Source: Paraburkholderia oxyphila NBRC 105797
GTDB lineage: Bacteria; Pseudomonadota; Gammaproteobacteria; Burkholderiales; Burkholderiaceae
Direction of reading: 5' to 3'
DNA length: 64,000 nucleotides
Assembly (NCBI RefSeq): GCF_000685075.1
Contig: NZ_BAYD01000020.1
Location: 60,563 to 124,562 of the forward strand
Below the pieces are notes generated by a model. It did no database searches and was not told the origin of the DNA. It saw only the letters and a program-made list of their open reading frames with translations. Positions 17,930 through 25,880 of the stretch are shown in pieces; position 1 is the first letter of the stretch; the number at the start of each line of letters is the position of its first letter. A program made the translations under genes and the position numbers.

Positions 17930-18583
17930 ATGCTTGAACTGTGCGATGTCCGCAAATCCTACTCGACGCGCCAAGGACACCGTGCCGTTTTGAACGGCAT
18001 CAACCTGCAAGTGGGGCGCTCGGAAAAGATCGGCATTCTGGGCCGCAACGGCGCGGGGAAGTCGACGCTGATTCGTATGATCAGTGGCGCGGAACTGCCG
18101 ACTTCGGGTCGCATTGACCGCCGCATGCGCGTTTCATGGCCGATCGCTTTTTCGGGTGGTTTTCAGGGCAGCCTGACGGGCATGGATAATTTGCGCTTTA
18201 TCTGCCGCATTTACGGGGGCAACGCAAAGGCCGTCGAGCCCTTTGTTCAGGAATTCTCGGAGTTGGGCTATTACCTGCGCGAGCCGGTCAAGACGTACTC
18301 GTCCGGCATGCGCGCGCGCCTCGCTTTCGCTATCTCAATGGCGATCGATTTCGATTGTTATCTGATCGATGAGGTGGTGGCAGTTGGAGACAAACGCTTC
18401 CACGAGAAGTGTTATGACGAACTCTTCGTCAAGCGCAAGGATCGTGCTTTCATTATTGTCAGCCACGATTCAAATTATATTCGCGAGCATTGCCAGCGTG
18501 CGGCCGTGCTGGTCAGCGGACGCCTGCATCAGTTCGATGACGTGGATTCGGCGATGGCGTTCTACGACGCACAGGCCGCCTGA
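17930..18583 (+). CDS. wzt: Capsule ABC exporter ATPase (KpsT/Wzt)
   Basis: 217 residues, the short KpsT form without the C-terminal carbohydrate-recognition domain of O-antigen Wzt proteins. Walker A is GRNGAGKS, the signature is TYSSGMRARLAFAISMAI, Walker B is CYLIDEVVAVGD and the switch His is in FIIVSHDSNYI. It powers export of finished lipid-linked capsule across the inner membrane with the KpsM-type permease encoded at 21515-22306 on the opposite strand. Confidence 0.93.
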   Translation: MLELCDVRKSYSTRQGHRAVLNGINLQVGRSEKIGILGRNGAGKSTLIRMISGAELPTSGRIDRRMRVSWPIAFSGGFQGSLTGMDNLRFICRIYGGNAKAVEPFVQEFSELGYYLREPVKTYSSGMRARLAFAISMAIDFDCYLIDEVVAVGDKRFHEKCYDELFVKRKDRAFIIVSHDSNYIREHCQRAAVLVSGRLHQFDDVDSAMAFYDAQAA

Positions 18584-18769
18584 CTGCATCATGCGCTCAG
18601 AGATAAAGCATCGTGCTCGACAACCGGCTCGCATCGGGCGGTATTCTTTTGCGGTGACGACAGGGGGACACGAGAGGAACGATGGCGAGTGGTTGAAAAA
18701 CTGCCCTGTTTCCGGCTCCAAAGAGTTGCGAATAGCTGACAAGTCGCGACAAAAATCAAGAAATTTGTT

Positions 18770-20926
18770 ATGTTAATGAAATATTTCTCATTAACATCGA
18801 TGTCACAAATGTCTTCTATGTTATCTCGGCTCGTCTCCCGGTACTTTGTTCGAGATGTCATTGCAGACGTATATCGCGGGATGACTGGTCAGACGCCCGA
18901 CGCCGAGCATCTTGAAGAGCTCGTAGAGCAGTCGAAAGGCGATGGACTCGCGCAGGCCGTGACGCAAGTCGCCGAATCCCCTGCGGCTTTTGAAGCTTTT
19001 TTCGGTCGCCATCGTGACATCCTGATCGAACGTGCCACGAATGGCGATTTGATTGCATTCCTCCTGCAGTTCATGGCTTCCGGAGCGCTCCGGAAGCAGA
19101 TGTCGTTGCTTCACGACACCGAGATATCCGAAGTCGCAATCAGTAAGAGCACGCAATCGGTGGATCTTGCAACCCGCAATTTACTCATCGAAGCTTTTGT
19201 GTCGGAAGGAAACCTTTCCGGCATACTCGACATGCTCGCTGAGAGCATGCCGCTCCAGCGCGCGGTGTTCTCACGGATTGTCGACCAGTGCATTCATCAA
19301 TTGTTTCGTGGCCTGTTGTTCCGGGCGCCGATGCTAGAAGAGCTCGACCACTTTCGCGGCTTGTTGCGCGGCCCTGAAGATCTGGGCGTTGCCGTTGTCG
19401 CGCTGATCGCCGCGCAAACGACAACACAACTCGGCCCTGCGGTCAGCCGTCTGGTGCACCCGGCCGACGCGGTCAGCGGTGTGATCGGCGATGGGCCTCT
19501 TGAATCTGGAGAAAGCCTGCGCTTCGGCACCGGCTTCTATTCGCTCGAGGACGACTTTTGCTGGTCGTCGAGTTCGAGCGAGATCGTAGTTTGTGGCGAC
19601 GTGACTATTTATCTCGCATGTAACTATCTTCAGGCAGGGCAGCAGCGTGTCATTTCGGTTTTCGACGGACACGTTACGCAAACACTTGTAATCGACAACG
19701 CATACGGCTGTCACGAAATCCGCTTTACTGGCCACATCGCGCGACAAGTCACCTTCAATTCCGATGGTGCTTGGTGTCCGCAAGCGGACGGACAGGGCGA
19801 CGACGATCGTCAACTTTCTTTTCAGCTTTATCGGCGAGAGCCGGCTGAAAAATTCGTGCATCACGATTCCTCTACTGCCGGTTCGATCTTGCTGTTCGTA
19901 GCTGACGATCGCAAGGAAATAGATAGTATCCAGCCGATCTACAAACGGATGCTGGCAGAGCATTTCAATGTGCTATTTGTGAATTGTGCGGACGCCATTC
20001 ATCGCACGGCTCTCGACTATCCTTCGATTGCGGGCTATGTCATTTCCTCGGCCGCGACCTATATCAAACTCGTCAACGCCGGTTGTCGCGGCAGTTTTAT
20101 TTATCTCGAGCACGGTGTTTCGCCGCTCAAACGGTATACCTACGCAGCTCATTACCAGCGCTATGATTTGCTGCTCATGCCTGGGGCACTTTGGCGTGAC
20201 CGGATTGTGCGCCTGTACCCTGAGCTCGATGGCCGATGCGAAGTGGTGGGCTACGCGAAGCTGCAAAATCCGCGCAAGATAGAACCACAGGCACGAGCTG
20301 CGTGGTGCGAAAAACTCGGTCTCGATCCCGGGCGCCAAATTATTCTCTTCGCACCTAGTTGGAGCGACGGTGACGAGCGCTGTGGCATTTTTAATTTGCG
20401 TTCGTTTGACAAGAATGAAAATGTCTTCACGATTCCACATGACGGCGATATGAATTTCGCACACACCTTGCGTGAAATTGGATATCGAATATTGCGGCCG
20501 GCGACCGGGGAATCGATCAGCGATTATTACCATCTCGCGGATGTTCTCGTTTCAGACATTTCGTCTACGGCAATTGAATTTGCTTCGCTTGGCAAGCCAG
20601 TGATTTGCCTCGCCCTTGATTTCGTGCCGGATTTCGACATGAGCTATATGGACGGAGCAGGACGCTTGCGGGTACCGCATAGCGAATTCGATTGGGACTT
20701 CTGTGAGTGGGCCAAGCCTGAGGAACTCGGGTACGTGCTGGAGCGCGTGAAGGCCGGCAGTCTCGACGGCCAGGAACTGAAGAGACGTAGCGAACGAGTT
20801 AAACAATGGGTCGACTGCGCCGAAGAGGCTTCCGTTGAGAAGAGCGTCAAAGCAATCGAACAATTCTTTAAACAAAAGCGGGAGGCGAGTTTTCCGCGCA
20901 AGGGGACCAGCAATGACAGAGTCTGA
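18770..20926 (+). CDS. CDP-glycerol glycerophosphotransferase-type enzyme with N-terminal DUF4214-like and beta domains
   Basis: 718 residues. The C-terminal ~350 residues are a teichoic-acid-type glycerophosphotransferase: YLEHGVSPLKRYTYAAHYQRYDLLLMPG, then EVVGYAKL, IILFAPSW and the hallmark VSDISSTAIEFASLGKPVICLALD. It should transfer glycerol-3-phosphate from CDP-glycerol. Residues ~20-230 carry two DUF4214-like helical segments (VIADVYRGMTGQTPDAEHLEEL; CIHQLFRGLLFRAPMLEELDHFRGLL), and ~240-360 look like a beta domain. Several in-frame ATGs (18770, 18776, 18800) compete and no strong ribosome site marks one. The region just upstream (18584-18800) is AT-rich. It overlaps tagD by 14 bases, so donor supply and transfer are coupled. 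Confidence 0.85.
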   Translation: MLMKYFSLTSMSQMSSMLSRLVSRYFVRDVIADVYRGMTGQTPDAEHLEELVEQSKGDGLAQAVTQVAESPAAFEAFFGRHRDILIERATNGDLIAFLLQFMASGALRKQMSLLHDTEISEVAISKSTQSVDLATRNLLIEAFVSEGNLSGILDMLAESMPLQRAVFSRIVDQCIHQLFRGLLFRAPMLEELDHFRGLLRGPEDLGVAVVALIAAQTTTQLGPAVSRLVHPADAVSGVIGDGPLESGESLRFGTGFYSLEDDFCWSSSSSEIVVCGDVTIYLACNYLQAGQQRVISVFDGHVTQTLVIDNAYGCHEIRFTGHIARQVTFNSDGAWCPQADGQGDDDRQLSFQLYRREPAEKFVHHDSSTAGSILLFVADDRKEIDSIQPIYKRMLAEHFNVLFVNCADAIHRTALDYPSIAGYVISSAATYIKLVNAGCRGSFIYLEHGVSPLKRYTYAAHYQRYDLLLMPGALWRDRIVRLYPELDGRCEVVGYAKLQNPRKIEPQARAAWCEKLGLDPGRQIILFAPSWSDGDERCGIFNLRSFDKNENVFTIPHDGDMNFAHTLREIGYRILRPATGESISDYYHLADVLVSDISSTAIEFASLGKPVICLALDFVPDFDMSYMDGAGRLRVPHSEFDWDFCEWAKPEELGYVLERVKAGSLDGQELKRRSERVKQWVDCAEEASVEKSVKAIEQFFKQKREASFPRKGTSNDRV

Positions 20927-21401
20927 AACTGAAAAGATCGTTTTGACCTATGGCACGTTCGACATGTTTCACATAGGTCATCTGAACTTGCTCAAGGGCG
21001 CACGTGCACTGGGTTCACGCCTGGTCGTCGGCGTGTCTGACGACGAATTCAATGCGCAGAAAGGTAAAGACACATTTGTGCCGTTCGCAGACCGCGCAGC
21101 GATCGTCGCCGGAATGCGCTACGTGGATGAGGTGTTCGCGGAATCTTCGTGGGAGCAGAAGCGCGACGACATTCGTCGCTGGAATGTATCTGTGTTGGCA
21201 ATGGGTGACGACTGGGCGGGCAAGTTCGACGATCTTCAGGACGTCTGCCGCGTCGTTTACCTGCCGCGTACCATCGGCATTTCGACGACCGACATCAAGT
21301 CGATTTCGCGCGGGCGCATTCGTGGCGAGCTTGAAGGCGTTATGAGCGGCGCAGAACGCCTCACAAAGATGGTGGGATCGATGCTCGGCCATTTCGAATG
21401 A
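20913..21401 (+). CDS. tagD: Glycerol-3-phosphate cytidylyltransferase
   Basis: 162 residues from ATG 20913, which has AGGGGACC just before it and overlaps the end of the preceding gene. Class I cytidylyltransferase: TYGTFDMFHIGHLNLLKGA with the HxGH motif at residues 20-23, and the RTIGISTTDIKS signature, which is the TagD-type R-T-x-G-I-S-T. It makes CDP-glycerol from CTP and glycerol-3-phosphate for the adjoining glycerophosphotransferase. Confidence 0.93.
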   Translation: MTESETEKIVLTYGTFDMFHIGHLNLLKGARALGSRLVVGVSDDEFNAQKGKDTFVPFADRAAIVAGMRYVDEVFAESSWEQKRDDIRRWNVSVLAMGDDWAGKFDDLQDVCRVVYLPRTIGISTTDIKSISRGRIRGELEGVMSGAERLTKMVGSMLGHFE

Positions 21402-21461
21402 CGGGCGTGTGATCTGCTGTTAGATACGCTTTGCCAAGAGGCGTGGATGATTTTGTCGAAG

Positions 21462-21504
21462 AAAGGACAGGCTGGGCACAAACGGACTCCAGCCTGTAGC
21501 CTTT
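21462..21504. terminator. Bidirectional hairpin between convergent tagD and wzm
   Basis: ACAGGCTGG (21467-21475) pairs perfectly with CCAGCCTGT (21489-21497), and the flanks AAAGG and CCTTT extend the stem across a two-base bulge. It sits in the middle of the 113-base convergent gap and could end transcripts from both sides. Confidence 0.6.
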
Positions 21505-21514
21505 GAATCTCCGC

Positions 21515-22306
21515 CTATTCTGGCTCGACGCGTTTGCTCGCGTCACGTACGAGCATGAGGGCCACGAGCCAGACCAGCAGATCGCATACGACCATGTAGA
21601 ACGGGTTGTAATGTGGCTTCACCGCATTTCCGAAATAGCCGCCGCGTAGCATTTCGGTGCCGTGAACCATAGGAATGAAGAGCACCACCTTCTGGAACGC
21701 AGGCGGTAGCCATTGCACCATGAATACCGCACCCGAAAGTGGAAACATGAGATAGGAAACTGTGTGCCAGATGCGGTCCGCGGTTTCGCTGCGTTCGCTG
21801 AGCGCACCCACCGCGAGACCCAGACCCATGCCCCAAAAGCATAGATAGATCCATCCAGCGATCATCATTGCCACGTCGTGCGGTGGCTCCATCAGTCCGA
21901 ACATCATGAAGAAGAGCGTCAGGAAAACGAAGGAGAGGCTGGCACCCGTCAATTCGAGCAAGGCTCGCGCAATAAACAGATCGATTACGCGAACGTTGCG
22001 ATGATAGAGCAGGCTTTGATTTGGCACGATCGCCAGCGCGCAGCGGCCCACGGTGTTACGCCAGACCAGTACGCTCGAATAGCCAGTGACGGCGAAGGCG
22101 GTAATGGAAAGGGTCGAGCCGTGCGTCGCTTTGAGAATGGTCCAGAGTCCCGTGACACCGAGCGTGAACATCATCGGCTCGAAGAAAATCCACAGAAAGC
22201 CGACGTTGTGCCGCCCGTACCGAGTGAGTACTTCGCGCATCAGTAGCGCCTTGACGACGCGGATCTGGATGCTCAACGAGCGCGTCAAAGGTGTCGAGTG
22301 CTGCAT
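21515..22306 (-). CDS. wzm: Capsule ABC exporter permease (KpsM/Wzm)
   Basis: 263 residues with about six hydrophobic helices, ABC-2 membrane family. The N-terminal RVVKALLMREVLTRYGRHNVGFLWIFFEPMMFTLGV is the conserved KpsM amphipathic start, and the late FPLSGAVFMVQWLPPAFQKVVLFIPMVHGTEMLRGGYFG is typical as well. It forms the inner-membrane pore with the ATPase at 17930-18583. Unusually for the pair, it lies on the opposite strand, downstream of wcbD (58-base gap). Confidence 0.92.
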   Translation of the reverse strand: MQHSTPLTRSLSIQIRVVKALLMREVLTRYGRHNVGFLWIFFEPMMFTLGVTGLWTILKATHGSTLSITAFAVTGYSSVLVWRNTVGRCALAIVPNQSLLYHRNVRVIDLFIARALLELTGASLSFVFLTLFFMMFGLMEPPHDVAMMIAGWIYLCFWGMGLGLAVGALSERSETADRIWHTVSYLMFPLSGAVFMVQWLPPAFQKVVLFIPMVHGTEMLRGGYFGNAVKPHYNPFYMVVCDLLVWLVALMLVRDASKRVEPE

Positions 22307-22364
22307 TGCGATTAATCAGATAGGTAGCGAGTGCCCTGCCGAGCGATGGACGGGGTCTGAGAGA

Positions 22365-23558
22365 CTAGTCGTGGTGTTCGCGGACGCCGGCGATGAGCAG
22401 GCTTAGCACCCCCCATGCAATTATCCCCAGCGCGAACACCACGAAAATGTTCTTCAGCCGTTTGGGTTCGATAGCGACATCCGGCAAATTCGGCTGTACG
22501 AGCCGTTCGAGATAAAGCTGCTTTCGTTCCGCTTCTGCGCGTGCGTTGTCGAGCGATGCCATGGCGGTTGCAAGCTGCTTTTCGGCAAATTGCGCGTCGA
22601 GTTGCAGGCGCGCGTACTTGGCCGCCTTCTCCGAAAGCGAGTCGTGACTGCCTGCAACATTCCCCGTCGCTGCGTCGATCTGTTTCTGTAGCGCCGCGAT
22701 ATCTATCTTGAGTACCGGAATCTGCGGATTTTGCGGTGAAATCGATTGCAACTGTGCGAGTTGTGTCTGGGCCGCGAGCAGTTGCGTCTGCAGTCCGGTG
22801 ACCTGCTGGAGTTGGAGTGCCGATTGCCTGTCAGGATCGAATACGGCATATGAGTTGCGATAGGCGGCGAGTGCTGCGGCCGCGTCTTGCGCCTTGGTAG
22901 CGGCGATATCCACCTGACGCTGGGCGAATTGCACGGTGTCGGTCGCGGCGCGCACGTTCATGCGGTTTACGAGGCGCTCGCCCAGTTGCAGCAGCATTTC
23001 GTTGATATGCGTGGCGTCATTCGCTGAATAGGCGCGGACCTGAAGCGTCGTGATGCCGGAGGTCGTATCCAGTTCGACGTCGACGATGCGCCGGTTGTAA
23101 TATTTCCACAGCGACTCGAAATTGTTGTCGAAACTGGTATGAAAGCGGCTCACTATGTCGCCGCGTCTCGCGAATGCGTTGAGTAGATAGTTGTGCTGGT
23201 TGAGCTCGCGGAGTGCGTCACGCGATTCAATATAGTCGATGACGGGATATGTATCGTCCTGTGAGCGTGTGAGCCCGCTGCCCTGAAGCAGCGCGCCGAC
23301 GACGCTGGTTTCCGTTTGCCGTTCCGCACTGCGCACCACGAATCGCGACTCGGAAACGTAGACGTCCGATGCGATGGTGCCGTAATAGGCCACCGCGAGT
23401 GTTGTTGGCAGAATCACCGTGAGTGCGAAAAGTCGATTGATGCCTTTCAGTTTCGCAACAATCCCGCGCTTATTATTATTTCCCGTTGGCGTGGTCGCCA
23501 GACTGCCAGATACGTTATCCAACTCTATTCCAGGCTGATGTGGCCGCGCTGCATGCAC
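22365..23558 (-). CDS. wcbD: Capsule export inner-membrane/periplasmic protein (KpsE family, WcbD)
   Basis: 397 residues in polysaccharide co-polymerase-like (PCP-3) topology: one TM helix near residue 40 (LFALTVILPTTLAVAYYGTI), a large periplasmic part with the conserved YVSESRFVVRS, long coiled-coil-prone Gln/Ala-rich segments, and a second TM at the C-terminus (NIFVVFALGIIAWGVLSLLIAGV). It bridges Wzm/Wzt to the WcbC channel. First gene of the wcbD-wzm unit, divergent from wcbO. Confidence 0.92.
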   Translation of the reverse strand: MHAARPHQPGIELDNVSGSLATTPTGNNNKRGIVAKLKGINRLFALTVILPTTLAVAYYGTIASDVYVSESRFVVRSAERQTETSVVGALLQGSGLTRSQDDTYPVIDYIESRDALRELNQHNYLLNAFARRGDIVSRFHTSFDNNFESLWKYYNRRIVDVELDTTSGITTLQVRAYSANDATHINEMLLQLGERLVNRMNVRAATDTVQFAQRQVDIAATKAQDAAAALAAYRNSYAVFDPDRQSALQLQQVTGLQTQLLAAQTQLAQLQSISPQNPQIPVLKIDIAALQKQIDAATGNVAGSHDSLSEKAAKYARLQLDAQFAEKQLATAMASLDNARAEAERKQLYLERLVQPNLPDVAIEPKRLKNIFVVFALGIIAWGVLSLLIAGVREHHD

Positions 23559-23886
23559 CTAAGGCGCGATTACTTGCAGTGTGGCGAGAAGGTCAAAGGC
23601 GCTGTACCAGCGCATATGTGCGAACCCTTGGTGTCGATTCGCACTCGGCGAATTATGAGTCTGTGATCGCCTGATTATAGCGAGCGAATAGCAATGTAGC
23701 CATCTCCCAACACATGATTCTTTTTTTGGGGTCGCCTATGTTGATTTTTTCTGCTATGCGGTATTCTCTTTCCCCATCGCTGGACCAGCGAAATCTTCTA
23801 TAACAAGTAGTTTCACCTCTACGAGTTCATCGGTCGGGTGCTTGTCGGCGCTCGGGGTGGGGCGCCTATGCCGTAATTTCATTCAC
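23559..23886. promoter_or_regulatory. Divergent regulatory region between wcbD and wcbO
   Basis: About 330 non-coding bases separate two divergent capsule operons, with an AT-rich core at about 23655-23820. On the minus strand a perfect TATAAT lies at 23674-23679, 115 bases before the wcbD start; the -35 opposite it is weak. No recognised operator was seen. This region must drive the ~14-kb wcbO-to-GNAT operon. Confidence 0.45.
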
Positions 23887-25092
23887 ATGTGTCGTTCCTT
23901 CCTTGCGTTGCAAGGCGCGGCTTCTCCCTTCTTTGGCCATATCGCTGATGCGCTGCACCTTCGCAGGCATTCGGTGCGCAGGGTGAACTTTTGCGGTGGC
24001 GATCTGATTTACGCCGGACGCGAGCAAGCCTGGAATTACAGCGGAGCAGCAAGTGAAGTGGGCAATTGGTACCGTGAAATCATAGAGCGCCATGATTTCA
24101 CGGATGTCCTGATGTTCGGCGACTGCCGTGAGATCCATCGGCCGATCCACGCTCTTGCCGAAGCCGCCGGAGTCCGTATACATGTATTCGAGGAAGGCTA
24201 TGTGCGGCCACACTGGTTGACGCTTGAGCGCTACGGTGTCAATGGGCGCTCGAAGTTGCCGCGCGAGCCCAACTGGTATATCGAGCGCCGTGCTGCGACA
24301 CCTTCGAGCCCCCTCGGAGTGGCCACCGGTTATAACCTGCGCGATCGTGCTTGGCACGATATCCGTTATCGCGCAGCAAATTCATTATTCTTCGCGCGTT
24401 TTCCTCACTATCGAAGTCATCGGCCACACAATGGGTTGATCGAGTATATGGGACTCGCCCAGCGTGCGATGCGGCAGAAAGGGCACGACCGCGAAGCGGA
24501 AACAATCACGCGCGCGGTGTTCGCGACAGGGTTCCCGTATTACCTGTTCCCACTGCAGTTGAATTCGGACGCGCAAGTCGTCGTGCACTCGCCGTTCGAC
24601 GGTATGCGTGCTGCCATTGAGCAGGTGCTACGGTCGTTTGCCGGGCACGCACCTTCAGGCGCATTGTTGGTCGTCAAAAATCATCCCCTCGATACCGGCG
24701 TGATCGATTATCGGATGTTCACTGCGCGCCTTTGCAAGGAACTCGATATTGCGCATCGCGTGTATTTCATCGACGCAGGGCATCTACCGACCTTGCTTGA
24801 GCGCGCGCAAGGCGTCGTCGTCGTGAACAGTACGGTGGGACTATCCGCGCTGCATCACGGTTGCCCCTTGATCGCATTGGGCACTGCGATTTACGACATG
24901 ACGGGCCTCACCTGGCAAGGAGGGCTCGATGCGTTCTGGCATGGCGGTACCGCACCCGACAAGGCTCTGTATCAAGCATTTCTCGACTACGTCGTGCATC
25001 ACACGCAGATCAACGGTGATTTTTACACGAAGAGTGGTATCTCGATGGCCTTGCCGGCCATCGTCGCGCGCCTGGAGGCTGCCGATGTGTAG
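23887..25092 (+). CDS. wcbO: Capsule lipid-linker Kdo transferase, KpsS family (WcbO)
   Basis: About 401 residues from ATG 23887, giving the start M-C-R-S-F-L-A-L-Q-G expected for KpsS; an in-frame TTG at 23842 would add 15 residues. Family motifs: RVNFCGGDLIYAG, VFEEGYVRPHWLTLERYGVN, VVKNHPLDTGVIDYR and GVVVVNSTVGLSALHHGCPLIALG. In E. coli, KpsS adds the first Kdo to the lipid acceptor, before KpsC. Its stop overlaps the SDR gene, the first of a chain of overlapping genes. Confidence 0.9.
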   Translation: MCRSFLALQGAASPFFGHIADALHLRRHSVRRVNFCGGDLIYAGREQAWNYSGAASEVGNWYREIIERHDFTDVLMFGDCREIHRPIHALAEAAGVRIHVFEEGYVRPHWLTLERYGVNGRSKLPREPNWYIERRAATPSSPLGVATGYNLRDRAWHDIRYRAANSLFFARFPHYRSHRPHNGLIEYMGLAQRAMRQKGHDREAETITRAVFATGFPYYLFPLQLNSDAQVVVHSPFDGMRAAIEQVLRSFAGHAPSGALLVVKNHPLDTGVIDYRMFTARLCKELDIAHRVYFIDAGHLPTLLERAQGVVVVNSTVGLSALHHGCPLIALGTAIYDMTGLTWQGGLDAFWHGGTAPDKALYQAFLDYVVHHTQINGDFYTKSGISMALPAIVARLEAADV

Positions 25093-25879
25093 CGCTGCGC
25101 ATCGCCATATCGTTATTACCGGCGCAAGTGCGGGCATTGGTCGCGCGCTGGCGCTCGCGTATGCCCGAGGGGGGCGCGAAGGGCTCGTGCTTGGGCTGCT
25201 AGGCCGCGACCGGCAGCGCCTCGAAGCATGCGTGACACAGTGTCGCGCGTTGGGTACGAAGGTGCTATCGGCGGTGCTCGACGTCCGCGATGCTGCCGCA
25301 ATGCGACACTGGCTCGAAACATTCGACGCCGCATATCCCATCGATCTGTTGATCGCCAACGCCGGCGTAGCTAGCACGCTGGTGCACGCCGACGATTGGG
25401 AGGCGCTCGAACGGGCGGCCGCGATCGTCGACACCAATTTTTACGGCGCGATGCATTCGGCGCTGCCTGTCATTGAACGTATGCGCGCACGCCGCAATGG
25501 CCATATCGCGCTTGTCAGTTCGATCGCCGCGTTGCGTGGCATGGCCATTTCCCCCGCGTACTGTGCGAGCAAAGCTGCACTCAAGGCATGGGGCGATTCG
25601 GTGCGCCCGGTGCTCGCGCGAGACGGCATTCGCGTGTCGATCGTGCTGCCTGGCTTCGTCAAAACGGCGATGAGCGACGTGTTCCCTGGTGAAAAGCGGT
25701 TCCTCTGGACCGCCGAGAAAGCGGCCGCTCACATCCATCGCAAGCTCGATGCACGGCGCGCGGAGATCGCGTTTCCAGGCCTGCTCGTGTTTGGCATGCG
25801 GCTGCTTGCGCTGCTGCCCGCCGCGCTTGCAGACGCCATTCTTGGGCGGCTTTCCTATCTTCCGCACAAGGAGCGCTAG
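25085..25879 (+). CDS. wcbP: Short-chain dehydrogenase/reductase (WcbP)
   Basis: 264 residues from ATG 25085, overlapping the wcbO stop by eight bases. Classical SDR: ITGASAGIGRALALAYA cofactor motif, NAGVAST, SSIAALRG, and the catalytic YCASK (Tyr and Lys present), then VLPGFVKTAMS. A C-terminal hydrophobic helix (LLVFGMRLLALLPAALADAIL) suggests membrane association. Long-chain 3-keto reductases such as 3-ketosphinganine reductase have the same design, which fits the PKS and alpha-oxoamine synthase nearby; that role is an inference. Confidence 0.88.
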   Translation: MCSAAHRHIVITGASAGIGRALALAYARGGREGLVLGLLGRDRQRLEACVTQCRALGTKVLSAVLDVRDAAAMRHWLETFDAAYPIDLLIANAGVASTLVHADDWEALERAAAIVDTNFYGAMHSALPVIERMRARRNGHIALVSSIAALRGMAISPAYCASKAALKAWGDSVRPVLARDGIRVSIVLPGFVKTAMSDVFPGEKRFLWTAEKAAAHIHRKLDARRAEIAFPGLLVFGMRLLALLPAALADAILGRLSYLPHKER

Positions 25880-25880
25880 C

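Noticed and set aside
23559..23886. JUMPstart/ops element upstream of the capsule operon
   Set aside because: No GGCGGTAG core or equivalent was seen in either divergent capsule promoter region.
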